The notes: generated by a model not told the origin, from the sequence alone. A stretch of 41,834 nt of DNA from Pedosphaera sp. (GCA_009695205.1 SIBK01000038.1:1-41834), one strand, 5' to 3'. Counted from the stretch's first letter, positions 1 to 9,159 are shown. Translations and numbers: made by a program.

Positions 1-717
1 GACCGATTGCATCAATTGCTTCGGGACAAGCTGATTTCCCAGCAGGATTTCGATCAGGCGGCGGCGGTGCGATCGATGACCGAAGCGGGTCTCAATCTGA
101 AGAGACGGATGCTGAAGGATTCCCGAATCCTCGCACCGTTCGCCGGAATTGTTGGATCGCGACAGATCAGTCCCGGGCAGGTTATTTCGCGCAACACAAC
201 GCTGACGTGGCTCGTGGATCTGGACCCGGTGAAAATTGAGGTCCCGGTGCCGGAACGATTCCTCGGTCAAATTCACATTGGTCAGAAGATTCATTTTGGC
301 GTTGCTGCCTATCCGAACGACACGTTCGAAGGGGAGATCTACGTTATTTCCCCACAAATCCAGGCGGAAACCCGAACCGCGCTCGTGAAGGCGCGGGTGC
401 CGAACCCTGGGAAGAAGCTCAAAGGCGGCATGTTTGCCAAGGCGGATCTTACGCTCCGCATGAAGGACGCCGCGGTGCTTATCCCGGAGCCCGCGCTGGT
501 GAATAGTGGCGATTTAGTCACGGTTTTCATCGTGGACACGAACGGCAACGCAGCGGTCAGGCCGGTTACCGTTGGCATGCGCCTGTCGGGAAAGGCTGAA
601 ATCCTGAAGGGACTGAACGTCGGGGAAAAAATCGTCGTCGAGGGTGTCCAGAAGCTTCGCCCAGGAGGGGCCGTCCGCCTTGCTCCACCGGAGGCAGCCG
701 CACCCTACTTGAACTGA
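1..717 (+). CDS. RND efflux periplasmic adaptor subunit (membrane fusion protein), 5' end outside window
   Basis: This is the periplasmic adaptor that would bridge an inner-membrane RND pump to an outer-membrane channel. The reading frame is open from base 1, so the N-terminus (signal peptide, first lipoyl half, most of the hairpin) lies upstream; 238 residues are visible. They begin in the second helix of the alpha-hairpin, then the second lipoyl half (LAPFAGIVG, then PGQVIS), the beta-barrel (VPVPERFLGQ onward) and the membrane-proximal domain ending in a proline/alanine-rich tail. This order matches the HlyD/AcrA family. The permease gene begins 49 bases after the stop, which supports one transcript. 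No outer-membrane factor is visible; it may lie upstream. Substrate cannot be told from the sequence. Confidence 0.93.
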   Translation, partial: DRLHQLLRDKLISQQDFDQAAAVRSMTEAGLNLKRRMLKDSRILAPFAGIVGSRQISPGQVISRNTTLTWLVDLDPVKIEVPVPERFLGQIHIGQKIHFGVAAYPNDTFEGEIYVISPQIQAETRTALVKARVPNPGKKLKGGMFAKADLTLRMKDAAVLIPEPALVNSGDLVTVFIVDTNGNAAVRPVTVGMRLSGKAEILKGLNVGEKIVVEGVQKLRPGGAVRLAPPEAAAPYLN

Positions 718-766
718 ATCAAGACAACCCAGGCTGGATTCCAGGATTCCGGCGCGCTTTCTTACC

Positions 767-3700
767 ATGTTCATTTCTCGAATCAGCATCAAACGGCCGA
801 TCCTGGCCACCATGATGAATCTGGCTCTGGTGCTCTTCGGCGCCATCGGTCTTTCACGGCTCCCCGTCCGGGAACTGCCGGATATTGATCCTCCGATCAT
901 CAGCATCAGTACCGTGTATCCGGGAGCGAATGCTCAGGTGGTGGAAACCGAAATCACGGAACGGTTGGAAGAAGCGGTGAACAACATTGAGGGTATCAAG
1001 ACGCTTCGCAGCGAAAGTCGTGAAGGGTCGAGTAGCATCACCATCGAGTTTGATCTTTCCCGCGATATCAATGTCGCCGCCCAGGATGTGCGGGACAGGG
1101 TGTCGCGGATCCGCGGAGCGTTGCCGCAGGACATCCGGGAACCGGTCATTTCCAAACAGGATGCCGATGCACAACCAATCCTATGGTTGGCATTGAATAG
1201 CGAGCGGTACAGCCCCCTCGAATTGACCCAACTGGCCGAGCGTCAACTCAAACCGCGGTTCCAGGGTATCTCGGGGGTTTCGTCCATCACCATCGGCGGA
1301 GAAAAACGTTATGCCATGCGATTGTGGCTCGATTCGAGCAAGATGGCGGCGCATCAGGTGACCGTTCTCGACGTCGCGCGCTCACTCCGGCAGCAAAATA
1401 TCGAGTTGCCCTCCGGTCGGGTGGAAAACCTCGATCGGGAAATGACCATTCAAACGCGAGGCGAACTCAAGACACCGGCGGAATTCAATGAGCTCGTGAT
1501 CCGCACGGACGGCACGGCGCTGGTGCGGCTTCGGGATATTGGCCGGGCGGAGGAAGGGGCCGAGGACTATCGAACGCGGGCTCGTTCGATGGGTAAGCCG
1601 TGCATTTTTCTAGGAATCGTCAAGCAAGCGAAAGCCAACACGGTGACGGTTGCTCAATCCGTAAAACGGGAGATGGAGGCGGTCCGCCCCTCGTTGCCTC
1701 CGGGATGCGATCTTTTCGTGGGATACGATGCCAGCACCTATGTCGAAATGGCGATTGGCGAGGTCTGGCAGACGCTCGGTATAGCGTTCGTGCTCGTCGT
1801 CTTGATCATCTTCGTCTTCCTGAGAAATTTCCGATCCACCTTCATTCCTGCCGTTGCCATTCCCGTGTCCCTGATAGGAACGTTTGCGATACTCTACGCC
1901 CTGGGATATTCGGTGAATATTCTCACGATGCTTGCCCTCGTGTTGAGCATTGGCGTGGTCGTCGATGACGCGATCGTCGTTCTGGAAGCCATTTACCGGC
2001 ATATCGAAGAAGGCATGAAGCCGTTGGAAGCTTCGTATAAGGCCATGGAGGAGATTAGTTTTGCGGTGATCGCCATCACCGTGTCGTTGGTGGCCGTTTT
2101 TGCGCCTCTTGCATTTCAGAAGAGCAGCACGGGACGCCTCTTCATCGAGTTCGCTGTGGCGGTTTCGGGTTCTGTGATCATCTCCGCATTTGTGGCCCTG
2201 ACGCTTTCGCCAGCGATGGCCGCGCGGATCTTGCGGCCGATTCAAACCCACCGGCCCCGTGGCATTTTCTATGTGTTCGAGGCAGTGCTCGGGGCGTTGA
2301 GCCGATTCTACGAACGTTCCCTGGGATGGTCCCTGCGTCATCGCAGGATCGTCGGTTGCGCGACTCTGGCCACATTGGCTGTCATGGTCATGGCCTATCT
2401 TGGATTGGAGCAGGACTTCCTGCCACAGGAGGACAAGAGTCGGATGTTCTGTATGGTCGTGACGCCTAACGGCTCGACGAGCGAATTCACGGACCGGCAG
2501 TTGCGCAAGGCAGAGAAGATCATTGCCGCATCGCCGGATGTGAAGAACTACGGGGCAATGGTGGCGCCAGGATTCAGTGGGCCGGGTCAGGCGAGTTTTG
2601 GGATCGTTTTTGTGACGTTTAAGGACCGCGCCGAGCGAACCCGGACGGTGCAGGAGCTTGTCAATGGCCCGGGCGGAATCAGTCAGCAGTTCTTCGATGG
2701 AGTGGAAGGTGGCTTCGCGATGGCCAGCTTGCCGAAGGCGATCGAAGTGAGCTTCCGCGATTCACCCTTCGAGCTAATCCTTCAGAGCCAGGACCTTGAA
2801 CAACTTGACAAGGTGTCCAATGACTTCGCGAACAAGATTCGAGGGATGAACAATCTGAAAAATGTTCGGGTTTCCTACGAAGTTAACAAACCGGAATTGC
2901 GGGTCAGCATCGACCGCTCCCGCGCGGCCTCTTTGGGCGTGAGCATTGAGGATATTTCGCGAACGATGCAGATCCTGTTTGGCGGGCTCGACCTCAGCCG
3001 GATCAAGGTGAGCGGGAAGGAGTATCTGGTCATGGCGCAACTGGAACGACAATCCCGTCTCATACCGCAGGATCTGGATAAAATTTTCGTCCGAAACAGC
3101 CGAGGAGAGTTGATCCAATTGAGCAGTCTGGTCAATCGAACCCAGGGTGCCGCTCCAAACGCGATCAATCACTTCGGCCGACTCCGGTGCGCGAGCATTA
3201 CCGCCTCGCCCGGCAACGTGCCAATCGGGACCGTAGTTAAACAGGTGCAGGAACTGGTTAAGCGGGATCTGCCCCCAGGGTTTCTCTATTCTTGGGGCGG
3301 AGACGCCCGAAACCTCCAGGATACAAGCTCCGAAATCTGGTGGATGCTGGGATTGGCGATGGTGATCGTGTACATGACATTGGCAGCACAGTTCGAGAGT
3401 TTGGTACATCCCATCACCGTCATGCTGGCTCTGCCGCTCGCCGCGGTGGGTGCTTTCGGACTGCTGTGGTTGCTTAGCTGGATGGGTCGGGTCGGGATAA
3501 TTCGGCCGTTGCCAGCGATGAACATCAATCTGTTCAGTCAGATCGGCCTTGTCCTCCTGGTTGGACTCGTTACCAAAAATTCGATCCTGCTGGTTGAATA
3601 CGCCGCGCAGCAGACCCGGAAGGGGATTGACTGTCGCAAGGCGATGATCGAGGCGGGTCGTGTCCGCCTGCGGCCAATTCTCATGACGGCGTTTTCCACC

Positions 3701-3928
3701 ATCGCTGGAATCCTGCCGATCGCCATTGGTTTCGGAGCAGGCGCGGAAAGCCGTCGTCCGATGGGTATTGCCGTCGTTGGCGGAATGTTGACGAGCACTT
3801 TCCTTACGCTTTACGTGATTCCGACTGTTTACACGGTTTTAAGCGATCTGGCGACGTGGGCCCATGCGCACGCACACGGTCGGGCCGTTCCCGACCCGAT
3901 GACCTTGTCGGAAGTTCCTTCAAAGTAG
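767..3928 (+). CDS. RND multidrug efflux permease, AcrB/HAE1 type
   Basis: This is an inner-membrane proton-driven efflux pump of 1053 residues, the normal length for HAE1 permeases. It starts with the typical FISRISIKRPILATMMN membrane entry, followed by the PN1/PN2 porter segment containing ELPDIDPP and PGANAQVVETEIT. The paired aspartates of transmembrane helix 4 (VVVDDAIVV, about residue 400) needed for proton relay are present, as are the C-half motifs AAQFESLVHPIT and LVGLVTKNSILLVEYA. The ATG at 767 fits the family N-terminus exactly. It follows the adaptor by 49 bases and the pair forms a two-gene pump operon. The family is exporter-wide in substrate (drugs, detergents, signals), so the specific cargo is unknown. 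Confidence 0.96.
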   Translation: MFISRISIKRPILATMMNLALVLFGAIGLSRLPVRELPDIDPPIISISTVYPGANAQVVETEITERLEEAVNNIEGIKTLRSESREGSSSITIEFDLSRDINVAAQDVRDRVSRIRGALPQDIREPVISKQDADAQPILWLALNSERYSPLELTQLAERQLKPRFQGISGVSSITIGGEKRYAMRLWLDSSKMAAHQVTVLDVARSLRQQNIELPSGRVENLDREMTIQTRGELKTPAEFNELVIRTDGTALVRLRDIGRAEEGAEDYRTRARSMGKPCIFLGIVKQAKANTVTVAQSVKREMEAVRPSLPPGCDLFVGYDASTYVEMAIGEVWQTLGIAFVLVVLIIFVFLRNFRSTFIPAVAIPVSLIGTFAILYALGYSVNILTMLALVLSIGVVVDDAIVVLEAIYRHIEEGMKPLEASYKAMEEISFAVIAITVSLVAVFAPLAFQKSSTGRLFIEFAVAVSGSVIISAFVALTLSPAMAARILRPIQTHRPRGIFYVFEAVLGALSRFYERSLGWSLRHRRIVGCATLATLAVMVMAYLGLEQDFLPQEDKSRMFCMVVTPNGSTSEFTDRQLRKAEKIIAASPDVKNYGAMVAPGFSGPGQASFGIVFVTFKDRAERTRTVQELVNGPGGISQQFFDGVEGGFAMASLPKAIEVSFRDSPFELILQSQDLEQLDKVSNDFANKIRGMNNLKNVRVSYEVNKPELRVSIDRSRAASLGVSIEDISRTMQILFGGLDLSRIKVSGKEYLVMAQLERQSRLIPQDLDKIFVRNSRGELIQLSSLVNRTQGAAPNAINHFGRLRCASITASPGNVPIGTVVKQVQELVKRDLPPGFLYSWGGDARNLQDTSSEIWWMLGLAMVIVYMTLAAQFESLVHPITVMLALPLAAVGAFGLLWLLSWMGRVGIIRPLPAMNINLFSQIGLVLLVGLVTKNSILLVEYAAQQTRKGIDCRKAMIEAGRVRLRPILMTAFSTIAGILPIAIGFGAGAESRRPMGIAVVGGMLTSTFLTLYVIPTVYTVLSDLATWAHAHAHGRAVPDPMTLSEVPSK

Positions 3929-3998
3929 GGCTGGGTTGGCAAGTTAGGGGCGGACAGAGGATTTGCAGGCCGCGCTTATTTTCCTATCGTGAGGTGCC

Positions 3999-4724
3999 AT
4001 GACTTTCGACTGGATCACAAGTGCAGACGCCTGGGTGAGTTTGTTTACCCTGACGTTTCTCGAGATCGTACTTGGGATCGACAATCTCATCTTCATTTCG
4101 ATTCTCTCCGGCAAGCTTCCTGAGGCGCAACGGCCTCGAGCCCGCCAAGTCGGGCTCGCGCTCGCGCTGGTCACGCGGGTCCTTTTGCTGTGCTCCCTCG
4201 CGTGGGTGATGCGCCTTGACGAGCCGTTCTGGCATGTGAACCTGTTCGGACTACAGCTGCCGGGATCCGCCAAGGAGCTTATTTTATTCTTCGGAGGGTT
4301 GTTCCTGCTGGGCAAGAGTGTGTGGGAGATTCATGAAAAAATTGAAGGCCATCAAGAGGGAGCGAAGTCACCCGTGGCCGCGAGCTTCGCCAACATTGTT
4401 GTTCAGATCATCCTTCTCGACATCATTTTCTCGCTGGATTCGGTGATCACCGCCGTTGGCATGGCCTCGCAACTGGCGATCATGATCATTGCAGTCATTG
4501 TTTCGGTCGTCATCATGCTCGTATTTGTCAACGCAATCTCCTCCTTCGTTGATCGACATCCCACCATCAAGATGCTGGCTCTCAGTTTTCTTATCCTGAT
4601 CGGTACGCTCCTGTTGGCCGAATCATTTCATCAACATATCGCCAAGGGTTACGTGTATTTTGCGATGGCCTTCTCCTTCGGCGTGGAATGCCTCAATATT
4701 CGTGTCCGCGGACACCGACCTTAA
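3999..4724 (+). CDS. TerC family integral membrane protein
   Basis: This 241-residue inner-membrane protein has about seven hydrophobic segments. It carries the two acidic membrane motifs of the TerC family, LGIDNLIF near residue 26 and FSLDSVITA near residue 145, plus the C-terminal FSFGVECLN. TerC proteins were named from tellurite resistance; better-studied relatives export manganese or act in metal loading of exoenzymes. No other ter genes are present, so a metal-homeostasis role is a better guess than tellurite resistance. A GAGG sequence sits just upstream of the ATG. It lies 70 bases after the RND permease and could be read from the same promoter, but no functional link is evident. Confidence 0.9.
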   Translation: MTFDWITSADAWVSLFTLTFLEIVLGIDNLIFISILSGKLPEAQRPRARQVGLALALVTRVLLLCSLAWVMRLDEPFWHVNLFGLQLPGSAKELILFFGGLFLLGKSVWEIHEKIEGHQEGAKSPVAASFANIVVQIILLDIIFSLDSVITAVGMASQLAIMIIAVIVSVVIMLVFVNAISSFVDRHPTIKMLALSFLILIGTLLLAESFHQHIAKGYVYFAMAFSFGVECLNIRVRGHRP

Positions 4725-5034
4725 AGCTGGATTCGCATCGCCTAGTCTTCACCCCGATCTTCGACCGGGGGGGGTGACTCCCCGGACTCCACTCGCTGAG
4801 TGTGGACCGAGCGCATCCCCGGGGTGGTCACTCCAGCCTGCCGTGGCGCCAATTCAGCGGTTCCCCGTGAGCCGGCGATGCTGACCGGCAAGCACGCTTT
4901 CTCAGGGGCGCTTCGCATCGGTGACTCTTCCCGCCGCCGATGAGGACACCGAGGAACCTGCACTCGATCTCAAACTCCGGGGAAATAGGAACAAATCGCT
5001 CGCCGCGGGAGGCACACTACGCTTTTCTCTCCGC
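4725..5034. other. Non-coding gap of 310 bases between TerC and the CoA-binding protein gene
   Basis: I see no credible gene here; the open frames on either strand look like composition artefacts. The stretch is GC-rich and folds readily. A hairpin sits at 4752-4770 (CCCC...GGGG arms around TTC, one mismatch) shortly after the TerC stop, but it is followed by a G run rather than T, so it is not a standard terminator. An imperfect inverted repeat pairs about 4773-4784 (GTGACTCCCCGG) with about 4819-4834. No convincing promoter could be read. Confidence 0.5.
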
Positions 5035-5403
5035 ATGCAGACCGTCGCCGTCCTCGGGGCCTCCACCGACCGCACCAAGTTCGGCAACAAAGCCGTCCGC
5101 GCATTTCTCAGGAAAGGGTGCACTGTTTTTCCGATCAACCCGAAGGAATCCAGCATCGAAGGCCTTTTCGTCTATAAGAACATCAGCGAGTTGCCCGTGC
5201 GGCCCGGAATTGTCACGGCATATCTTCCGCCCCCGGTTGTCCTCAAAGTGCTTCCGGAGATCGCCCGGAAGGGTTGCGACGAACTCTGGCTCAATCCGGG
5301 AACCGATTCACCGGAAGTTGTGGCCGCCGCCGAACAGCTGGGGCTGAAGGTGATCCAGGCATGCAGCATTGTCGGTGCCGGCATGTCTCCCGCGGATTTG
5401 TAG
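5035..5403 (+). CDS. CoA-binding domain protein (YccU-like)
   Basis: This is a 122-residue single-domain Rossmann-fold protein of the CoA_binding_2 type. The nucleotide-binding start VAVLGASTDRTKFGNKA is followed by INPKE, YLPPPVV, ELWLNPGTDSPEV and a final ACSIVGAG. Such stand-alone domains resemble the CoA-binding part of succinyl-CoA synthetase and are usually annotated as CoA-binding proteins with no proven reaction. I start at the ATG at 5035 because the fold begins two residues later; an in-frame extension back to 4921 has no domain similarity and looks like ordinary intergenic translation. trpS follows after 61 bases. Confidence 0.88.
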   Translation: MQTVAVLGASTDRTKFGNKAVRAFLRKGCTVFPINPKESSIEGLFVYKNISELPVRPGIVTAYLPPPVVLKVLPEIARKGCDELWLNPGTDSPEVVAAAEQLGLKVIQACSIVGAGMSPADL

Positions 5404-5464
5404 TCTGAAATTCCATGCAACCAGATGTGGTCAACGGCACGGTTCGGTCGGTACCGTCTCAGGC

Positions 5465-6445
5465 ATGCGTTTTCTGACCGGCATCCAGCCGAGCGGCGCC
5501 CTGCATCTGGGTAACTATTTCGGGGCGATGCTCCCCGCCATTCAGCTCCAGGAACAGGGCGAGGCCTACTACTTCATCGCAAACTATCACTCGATGACCT
5601 CGGTGACCGACCCCGAGGCGCGGCGACAGTTTACCCGCGATGTAGGCCTGGATTTCCTCGCGTGCGGTCTCGATCCGAAGCGCTGTGTCTTCTGGCGACA
5701 ATCCGACACGCCCGCCCACACCGAATTGGCGTGGTTGCTGAGCACCGTCACCCCCATGGGACTGCTCAAACGCTGCCACAGCTACAAAGACAAACTCGCA
5801 CGGCTGGCCGATGGCGACGAAGGAGCCGTCAATCACGGCCTTTTTGCCTATCCGGTGCTGATGGCTGCCGACATCCTGATGTACGACGCCAACGTCGTTC
5901 CGGTGGGCCGTGACCAGAAACAGCACTTGGAGGTCACCCGCGACATCGCCATTAAGTTTAACGAAACCTACGGACAAACCTTTGTTCTGCCGGAGCCGCG
6001 GATCCGCGACGAGGTGGCGATAGTGCCGGGGCTCGATGGTCAAAAAATGAGCAAAAGCTATGACAACACAATCGAGCTTTTCGGGGAAGAAAAGGCGATC
6101 CGAAAGAAGATCATGAGCTTGGTGATGGACAGCCGCTCACCGGCAGAACCCAAACCGGATGCAAATAAGAACCTGGCGATTCAGCTCCTTCATTTAGTGG
6201 CACCAACTGCCGTAGCAACGGATTTTGAGGATCGACTCCGGGCGGGCGGACTCGGGTATGGGGATCTCAAGAAAGCTCTGTTCGAGCATTACTGGAACTT
6301 TTTCGCGCGAGCACGGCAAAATCGGGCGGAGCTAGCAGCCCATCCCGACCATGTGGAACAGATTCTCCAGGACGGTGCACAGCGGGCACGGGAGGTGGGA
6401 CACGTTGTCATGAAGCGTGCCCGTCGCGCGTGCGGACTCGATTGA
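5465..6445 (+). CDS. trpS: Tryptophan--tRNA ligase
   Basis: This class I aminoacyl-tRNA synthetase charges tRNA-Trp. Its 326 residues match the usual bacterial length. The HIGH-type motif appears as LHLGN (residues 13-17) after GIQPSG, and KMSKS appears near residue 195 in GLDGQKMSKSYDNTI. The dimer and tryptophan pocket signature GRDQKQHLEVTRDIA is intact. I choose the ATG at 5465 because MRFLTGIQPSG is the conserved N-terminus; a longer frame reaches back over the end of the preceding gene without support. The next gene starts 11 bases beyond the stop and is probably cotranscribed. Confidence 0.97.
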   Translation: MRFLTGIQPSGALHLGNYFGAMLPAIQLQEQGEAYYFIANYHSMTSVTDPEARRQFTRDVGLDFLACGLDPKRCVFWRQSDTPAHTELAWLLSTVTPMGLLKRCHSYKDKLARLADGDEGAVNHGLFAYPVLMAADILMYDANVVPVGRDQKQHLEVTRDIAIKFNETYGQTFVLPEPRIRDEVAIVPGLDGQKMSKSYDNTIELFGEEKAIRKKIMSLVMDSRSPAEPKPDANKNLAIQLLHLVAPTAVATDFEDRLRAGGLGYGDLKKALFEHYWNFFARARQNRAELAAHPDHVEQILQDGAQRAREVGHVVMKRARRACGLD

Positions 6446-6456
6446 CCGGGAAGCAG

Positions 6457-7053
6457 ATGTCCCCTGCCCTGCACGTAAACGAAATCCTCCCCGGGATTTT
6501 TAGCTGGTCTGCGTACTCGGCGGAGCATCGGTGCGAACTCACCTCACAGGCTGTCCGCAATGACCTCGATTTCCTCCTGTTCGATCCTCTACCAGTTTCC
6601 GCGGAGATTCTAGACGGGTTCCGGCCAATTCCCCCCTCCGCGGTGGTCTTAACAAACGACAACCATGAGCGAGCCGCGGTTGAGTGGAAGGAGCGGTTTA
6701 AGATTCCGGTTTACGGCCCAGCCGGGTCCCGCATGCAAATCCGCGGCTTGCGCGAAGTTCACTCTGGCAGTTCCCCATTTTCCGGATGGGAAGTTCAGTC
6801 ACTGGCGGGCGGGGCGCCGAATGAATTGGCGTGGCTGCTACCTGAACGGTCGCTGGCCGTCTTCGGTGACGCCGTCGTGAATCTTCGCGATCGGCAACTG
6901 GAGTTGCTGCCTGCAAAATACTGCGAGAATTCAGTCTGTCTTCGGGAATCAATAGCGCACTTCATACGCCGCCCTTTCGAGCATGCTGTGTTTGCCCACG
7001 GCACTCCTCTGTTGGCCGCTGCCGCCGCAAAAATATCCAAATTGATTGCCTGA
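6457..7053 (+). CDS. Metallo-beta-lactamase-fold protein with degenerate metal site
   Basis: This 198-residue protein follows trpS by 11 bases with a GGGAAG ribosome site before ATG 6457; a GTG at 6430 in frame would overlap trpS. The outline is that of a metallo-beta-lactamase domain: an N-terminal strand IFSWSAY, LLFDPLP where the family has a strand and turn, VVLTNDNHERAA near residue 65 where HxHxDH should be, LAVFGDAVV near residue 136 matching the GDxL element, and VFAHGTPLL near residue 183 matching PGHG. Only part of the metal ligands survive (NDNHERAA has one His). It is therefore either a catalytically dead or re-purposed member. Similar degenerate proteins are commonly annotated only as MBL-fold hydrolases; the real role is unknown. 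Confidence 0.72.
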   Translation: MSPALHVNEILPGIFSWSAYSAEHRCELTSQAVRNDLDFLLFDPLPVSAEILDGFRPIPPSAVVLTNDNHERAAVEWKERFKIPVYGPAGSRMQIRGLREVHSGSSPFSGWEVQSLAGGAPNELAWLLPERSLAVFGDAVVNLRDRQLELLPAKYCENSVCLRESIAHFIRRPFEHAVFAHGTPLLAAAAAKISKLIA

Positions 7054-7071
7054 AGTACCCCTTTTTGTGAG

Positions 7072-7120
7072 CTTTGTGTCCGGCAAATCTCGGGCGTTGC
7101 ATGGGAAGCCTCACACAAAG
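7072..7120. repeat. Inverted repeat with CTTTGTGT arms between two genes
   Basis: The arms CTTTGTGT (7072-7079) and ACACAAAG (7113-7120) are exact 8-base complements around a 33-base spacer. It lies just downstream of the MBL-like gene and could help end transcription or be a remnant of a dispersed repeat. No T run follows. Confidence 0.4.
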
Positions 7121-7162
7121 AGCGCGAAGAAAGCAGCCAGCTTGTGATGGCAAATGGTACCC

Positions 7163-7184
7163 GGGCGCATCCCGATATTGTAGG
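7163..7184. repeat. Copy 1 of a shared motif starting GGGCGCATCCCGA
   Basis: GGGCGCATCCCGA followed by TTGT and GG occurs here and again at 41686, identical over 13 bases and matching at 19 of 22 positions. The core can form a small GGG/CCC hairpin with CGCAT loop. It lies upstream of the broken esterase/SMP-30 gene. Confidence 0.4.
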
Positions 7185-7304
7185 TTCTCTCCTGGGGGAG
7201 CGATGAGGTGAGGGCGGGCGTCTTATTTTTCCAAAATGAGAACTGCTGGCGCCACGCTGACCGACTTTGACATTCAAGTTGCCCTGGAATAAAAAGCCCC
7301 TCGA

Positions 7305-9073
7305 ATGAACCCTTGTTACGGTATCCGACCTTCCATCCTGATAATCCTGTTGATCTTGTCTCAACACTTTTCCTTGCCTGCTGCGGACGACTATCAGCCT
7401 GGCCCCGACTCAAAAGAGCAACCCGGCGTGCCCAAGGGCGAGGTGATGAAGTTCAAGTTTGAGAACAGCAAGTTCTTTCCCGGCACGGCGCGCAATTATT
7501 GGGTGTACGTGCCAAAACAGTACGATCCAGACATTCCCGCTTGTGTCTATGTGAATCAGGATGGCGTTCAAAACAATGCGCCAGTTGTCTTCGACAATCT
7601 CATCCACAAAAAAGAAATGCCAGTGACCATCGGCGTCTTCATCATGCACGGGCGCGTTAAAGCGTCGTCCACGAACGCGCTCGACCGATTCAATCGCAGT
7701 TACGAATACGACGGACTCGGCGACAGCTACGCGCGCTTCGTGCTCGAAGAAATTCTTCCTGAAGTCGAGAAAAAGACCGCTGCGGATGGTCGCCCAATTC
7801 GCTTATCAAAGAATGGCAACGATCGCGCCATCGGCGGCTCGAGCAGCGGCGCGATTTGCGCGTTCACGGCCGCCTGGGAGCGGCCCGATGCCTTCAGCCG
7901 CGTGTTCAGCACGATTGGCACTTTCGTCGGCCTGCGCGGCGGCAATGTTTACCCAACACTCATCCGCAAGTTTGAGCCCAAGGCCATCTGCGTCTTTCTC
8001 CAGGAGGGCAGCGGCGACCAAAACATTTATGGCGGTGACTGGTGGATGGCGAATCAGGAAATGGAGCGCGCTTTGACGTTCGCCGGCTACGAGATTCATC
8101 ACGTCTGGGGCGATGGCGGTCACAATGGGAAGCACGCCACCGCCATTTTCCCCGACGCGCTGCGCTGGCTTTGGAAGGATTGGCCCGCGCCGGTAAGAGC
8201 CGGCGCAGGTTCACCACAACTCACAGACATTCTTGTGCCCGGCGAGGGTTGGCAACTCGTCGCCGAAGGTTACAAATTCACCGAAGGCCCGGCCGTCAAC
8301 GCAAAGGGCGAAGTGTTCTTCACGACATTCCGAACAGCCGCATCCACAAAATCGGTCTTGATGGCACGGTGTCGGTTTTTGTCGAACAGACCCGCGGCGG
8401 GAGTGGCCAGGCATTCGGACCGGATGGCCGTCTTTACACAATTACGGGCGGCGACGAGAAAGTTCTCTCGTGCGATGCCAAGGGCAAAGCAACTGTCGTC
8501 GCGGAAGGATTTCGCTGCAATGACATCGTCGTCGCGCGCAACGGTGACATGTACGTCACTCACCCGAACTGGACCGGCATGAACACGAACACCAGCCGGG
8601 TCTGGCTCATCAAGCCCGACGGAACAACGAAGGAGATAGACAGCGGGCTGCGCTTCTCCAACGGCGTCACGCTCTCACCGGATCAATCCCTGCTCTACGT
8701 CGCTGACAGCCGTTCGCACTGCGTATACAGCTACCAAATCCAGCCCGACGGCTCGCTCGCCCACAAACAGCTATACTATCATCTCCACGTGCCCGACACC
8801 GCGGACGACAGCGGCACCGACGGCATGAAAGTGGATCGCGATGGCCGCCTTTACGTTGCCACGCGGATGGGAATTCAAGTTTGCGATCAGGCGGGCCGCG
8901 TGAACTGCATCCTCCCGACACCGAACGGAAGAATCGCAAACCTCTGCTTTGGCGGAGAGAACTTCGACACACTCTTCGCCATGTGCGGTGACAAAGTCTT
9001 CAAGCGTCGATTCAAGGTCAAAGGCGCGCAGGCCTGGGATGCGCCGAACAAACCCGCCTTGCCAAACCTTTGA
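7305..9073 (+). pseudogene. Secreted esterase fused to SMP-30/gluconolactonase, interrupted by a -1 frameshift
   Basis: The gene starts at ATG 7305 with a signal peptide (hydrophobic [13 protein letters not shown], then AADDY). Residues of about 40-290 form an enterochelin-esterase-like alpha/beta hydrolase with nucleophile motif GGSSSGA near residue 177 and a late histidine in DGGHNG. From about residue 305 an SMP-30/gluconolactonase propeller begins ([12 protein letters not shown]). At 8324/8325 the frame breaks: the first frame runs on as nonsense to 8582, while the propeller continues one frame over ([11 protein letters not shown]) to the stop at 9073. Adding one G between CACG and ACATT restores a continuous 589-residue protein. 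The propeller's metal-ligand regions (TEGP, SNGVTLSPD, TDGMKVDRDG) are intact, so the break is recent or a sequencing error. The fusion would suit hydrolysis of plant or polysaccharide esters and lactones. Confidence 0.85.
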
Positions 9074-9099
9074 ACCATGAACCGTTCATGGATCGAGGA

Positions 9100-9159
9100 T
9101 TGCGCGGACTGCCGTCCGCGACTACGCCATTTCTCGTAGTCGCGTTCGGCAGAACGCGC
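9100..9159. repeat. Head-to-head pair of palindromic REP-like units
   Basis: Unit A (9100-9126) contains GCGGAC-TGCC-GTCCGC followed by GACTACG. Unit B (9135-9159) is the same element in opposite orientation, CGTAGT then CGCGTTC-GGCA-GAACGCG. Each unit is itself a hairpin and the two together form a larger one around CCATTTCT. Where the units differ (GGAC/GTCC versus TTC/GAA arms), both sides of the stem changed together. Confidence 0.7.

Noticed and set aside
1610..2341. Long minus-strand frame opposite the RND permease
   Set aside because: Shadow of a strongly supported permease; composition (His/Arg/Asp-rich) reflects the opposite strand.
8316..8330. Programmed frameshift in the esterase/SMP-30 gene
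   Set aside because: No slippery heptamer, no A/T run and no downstream hairpin; a simple one-base loss explains the data.
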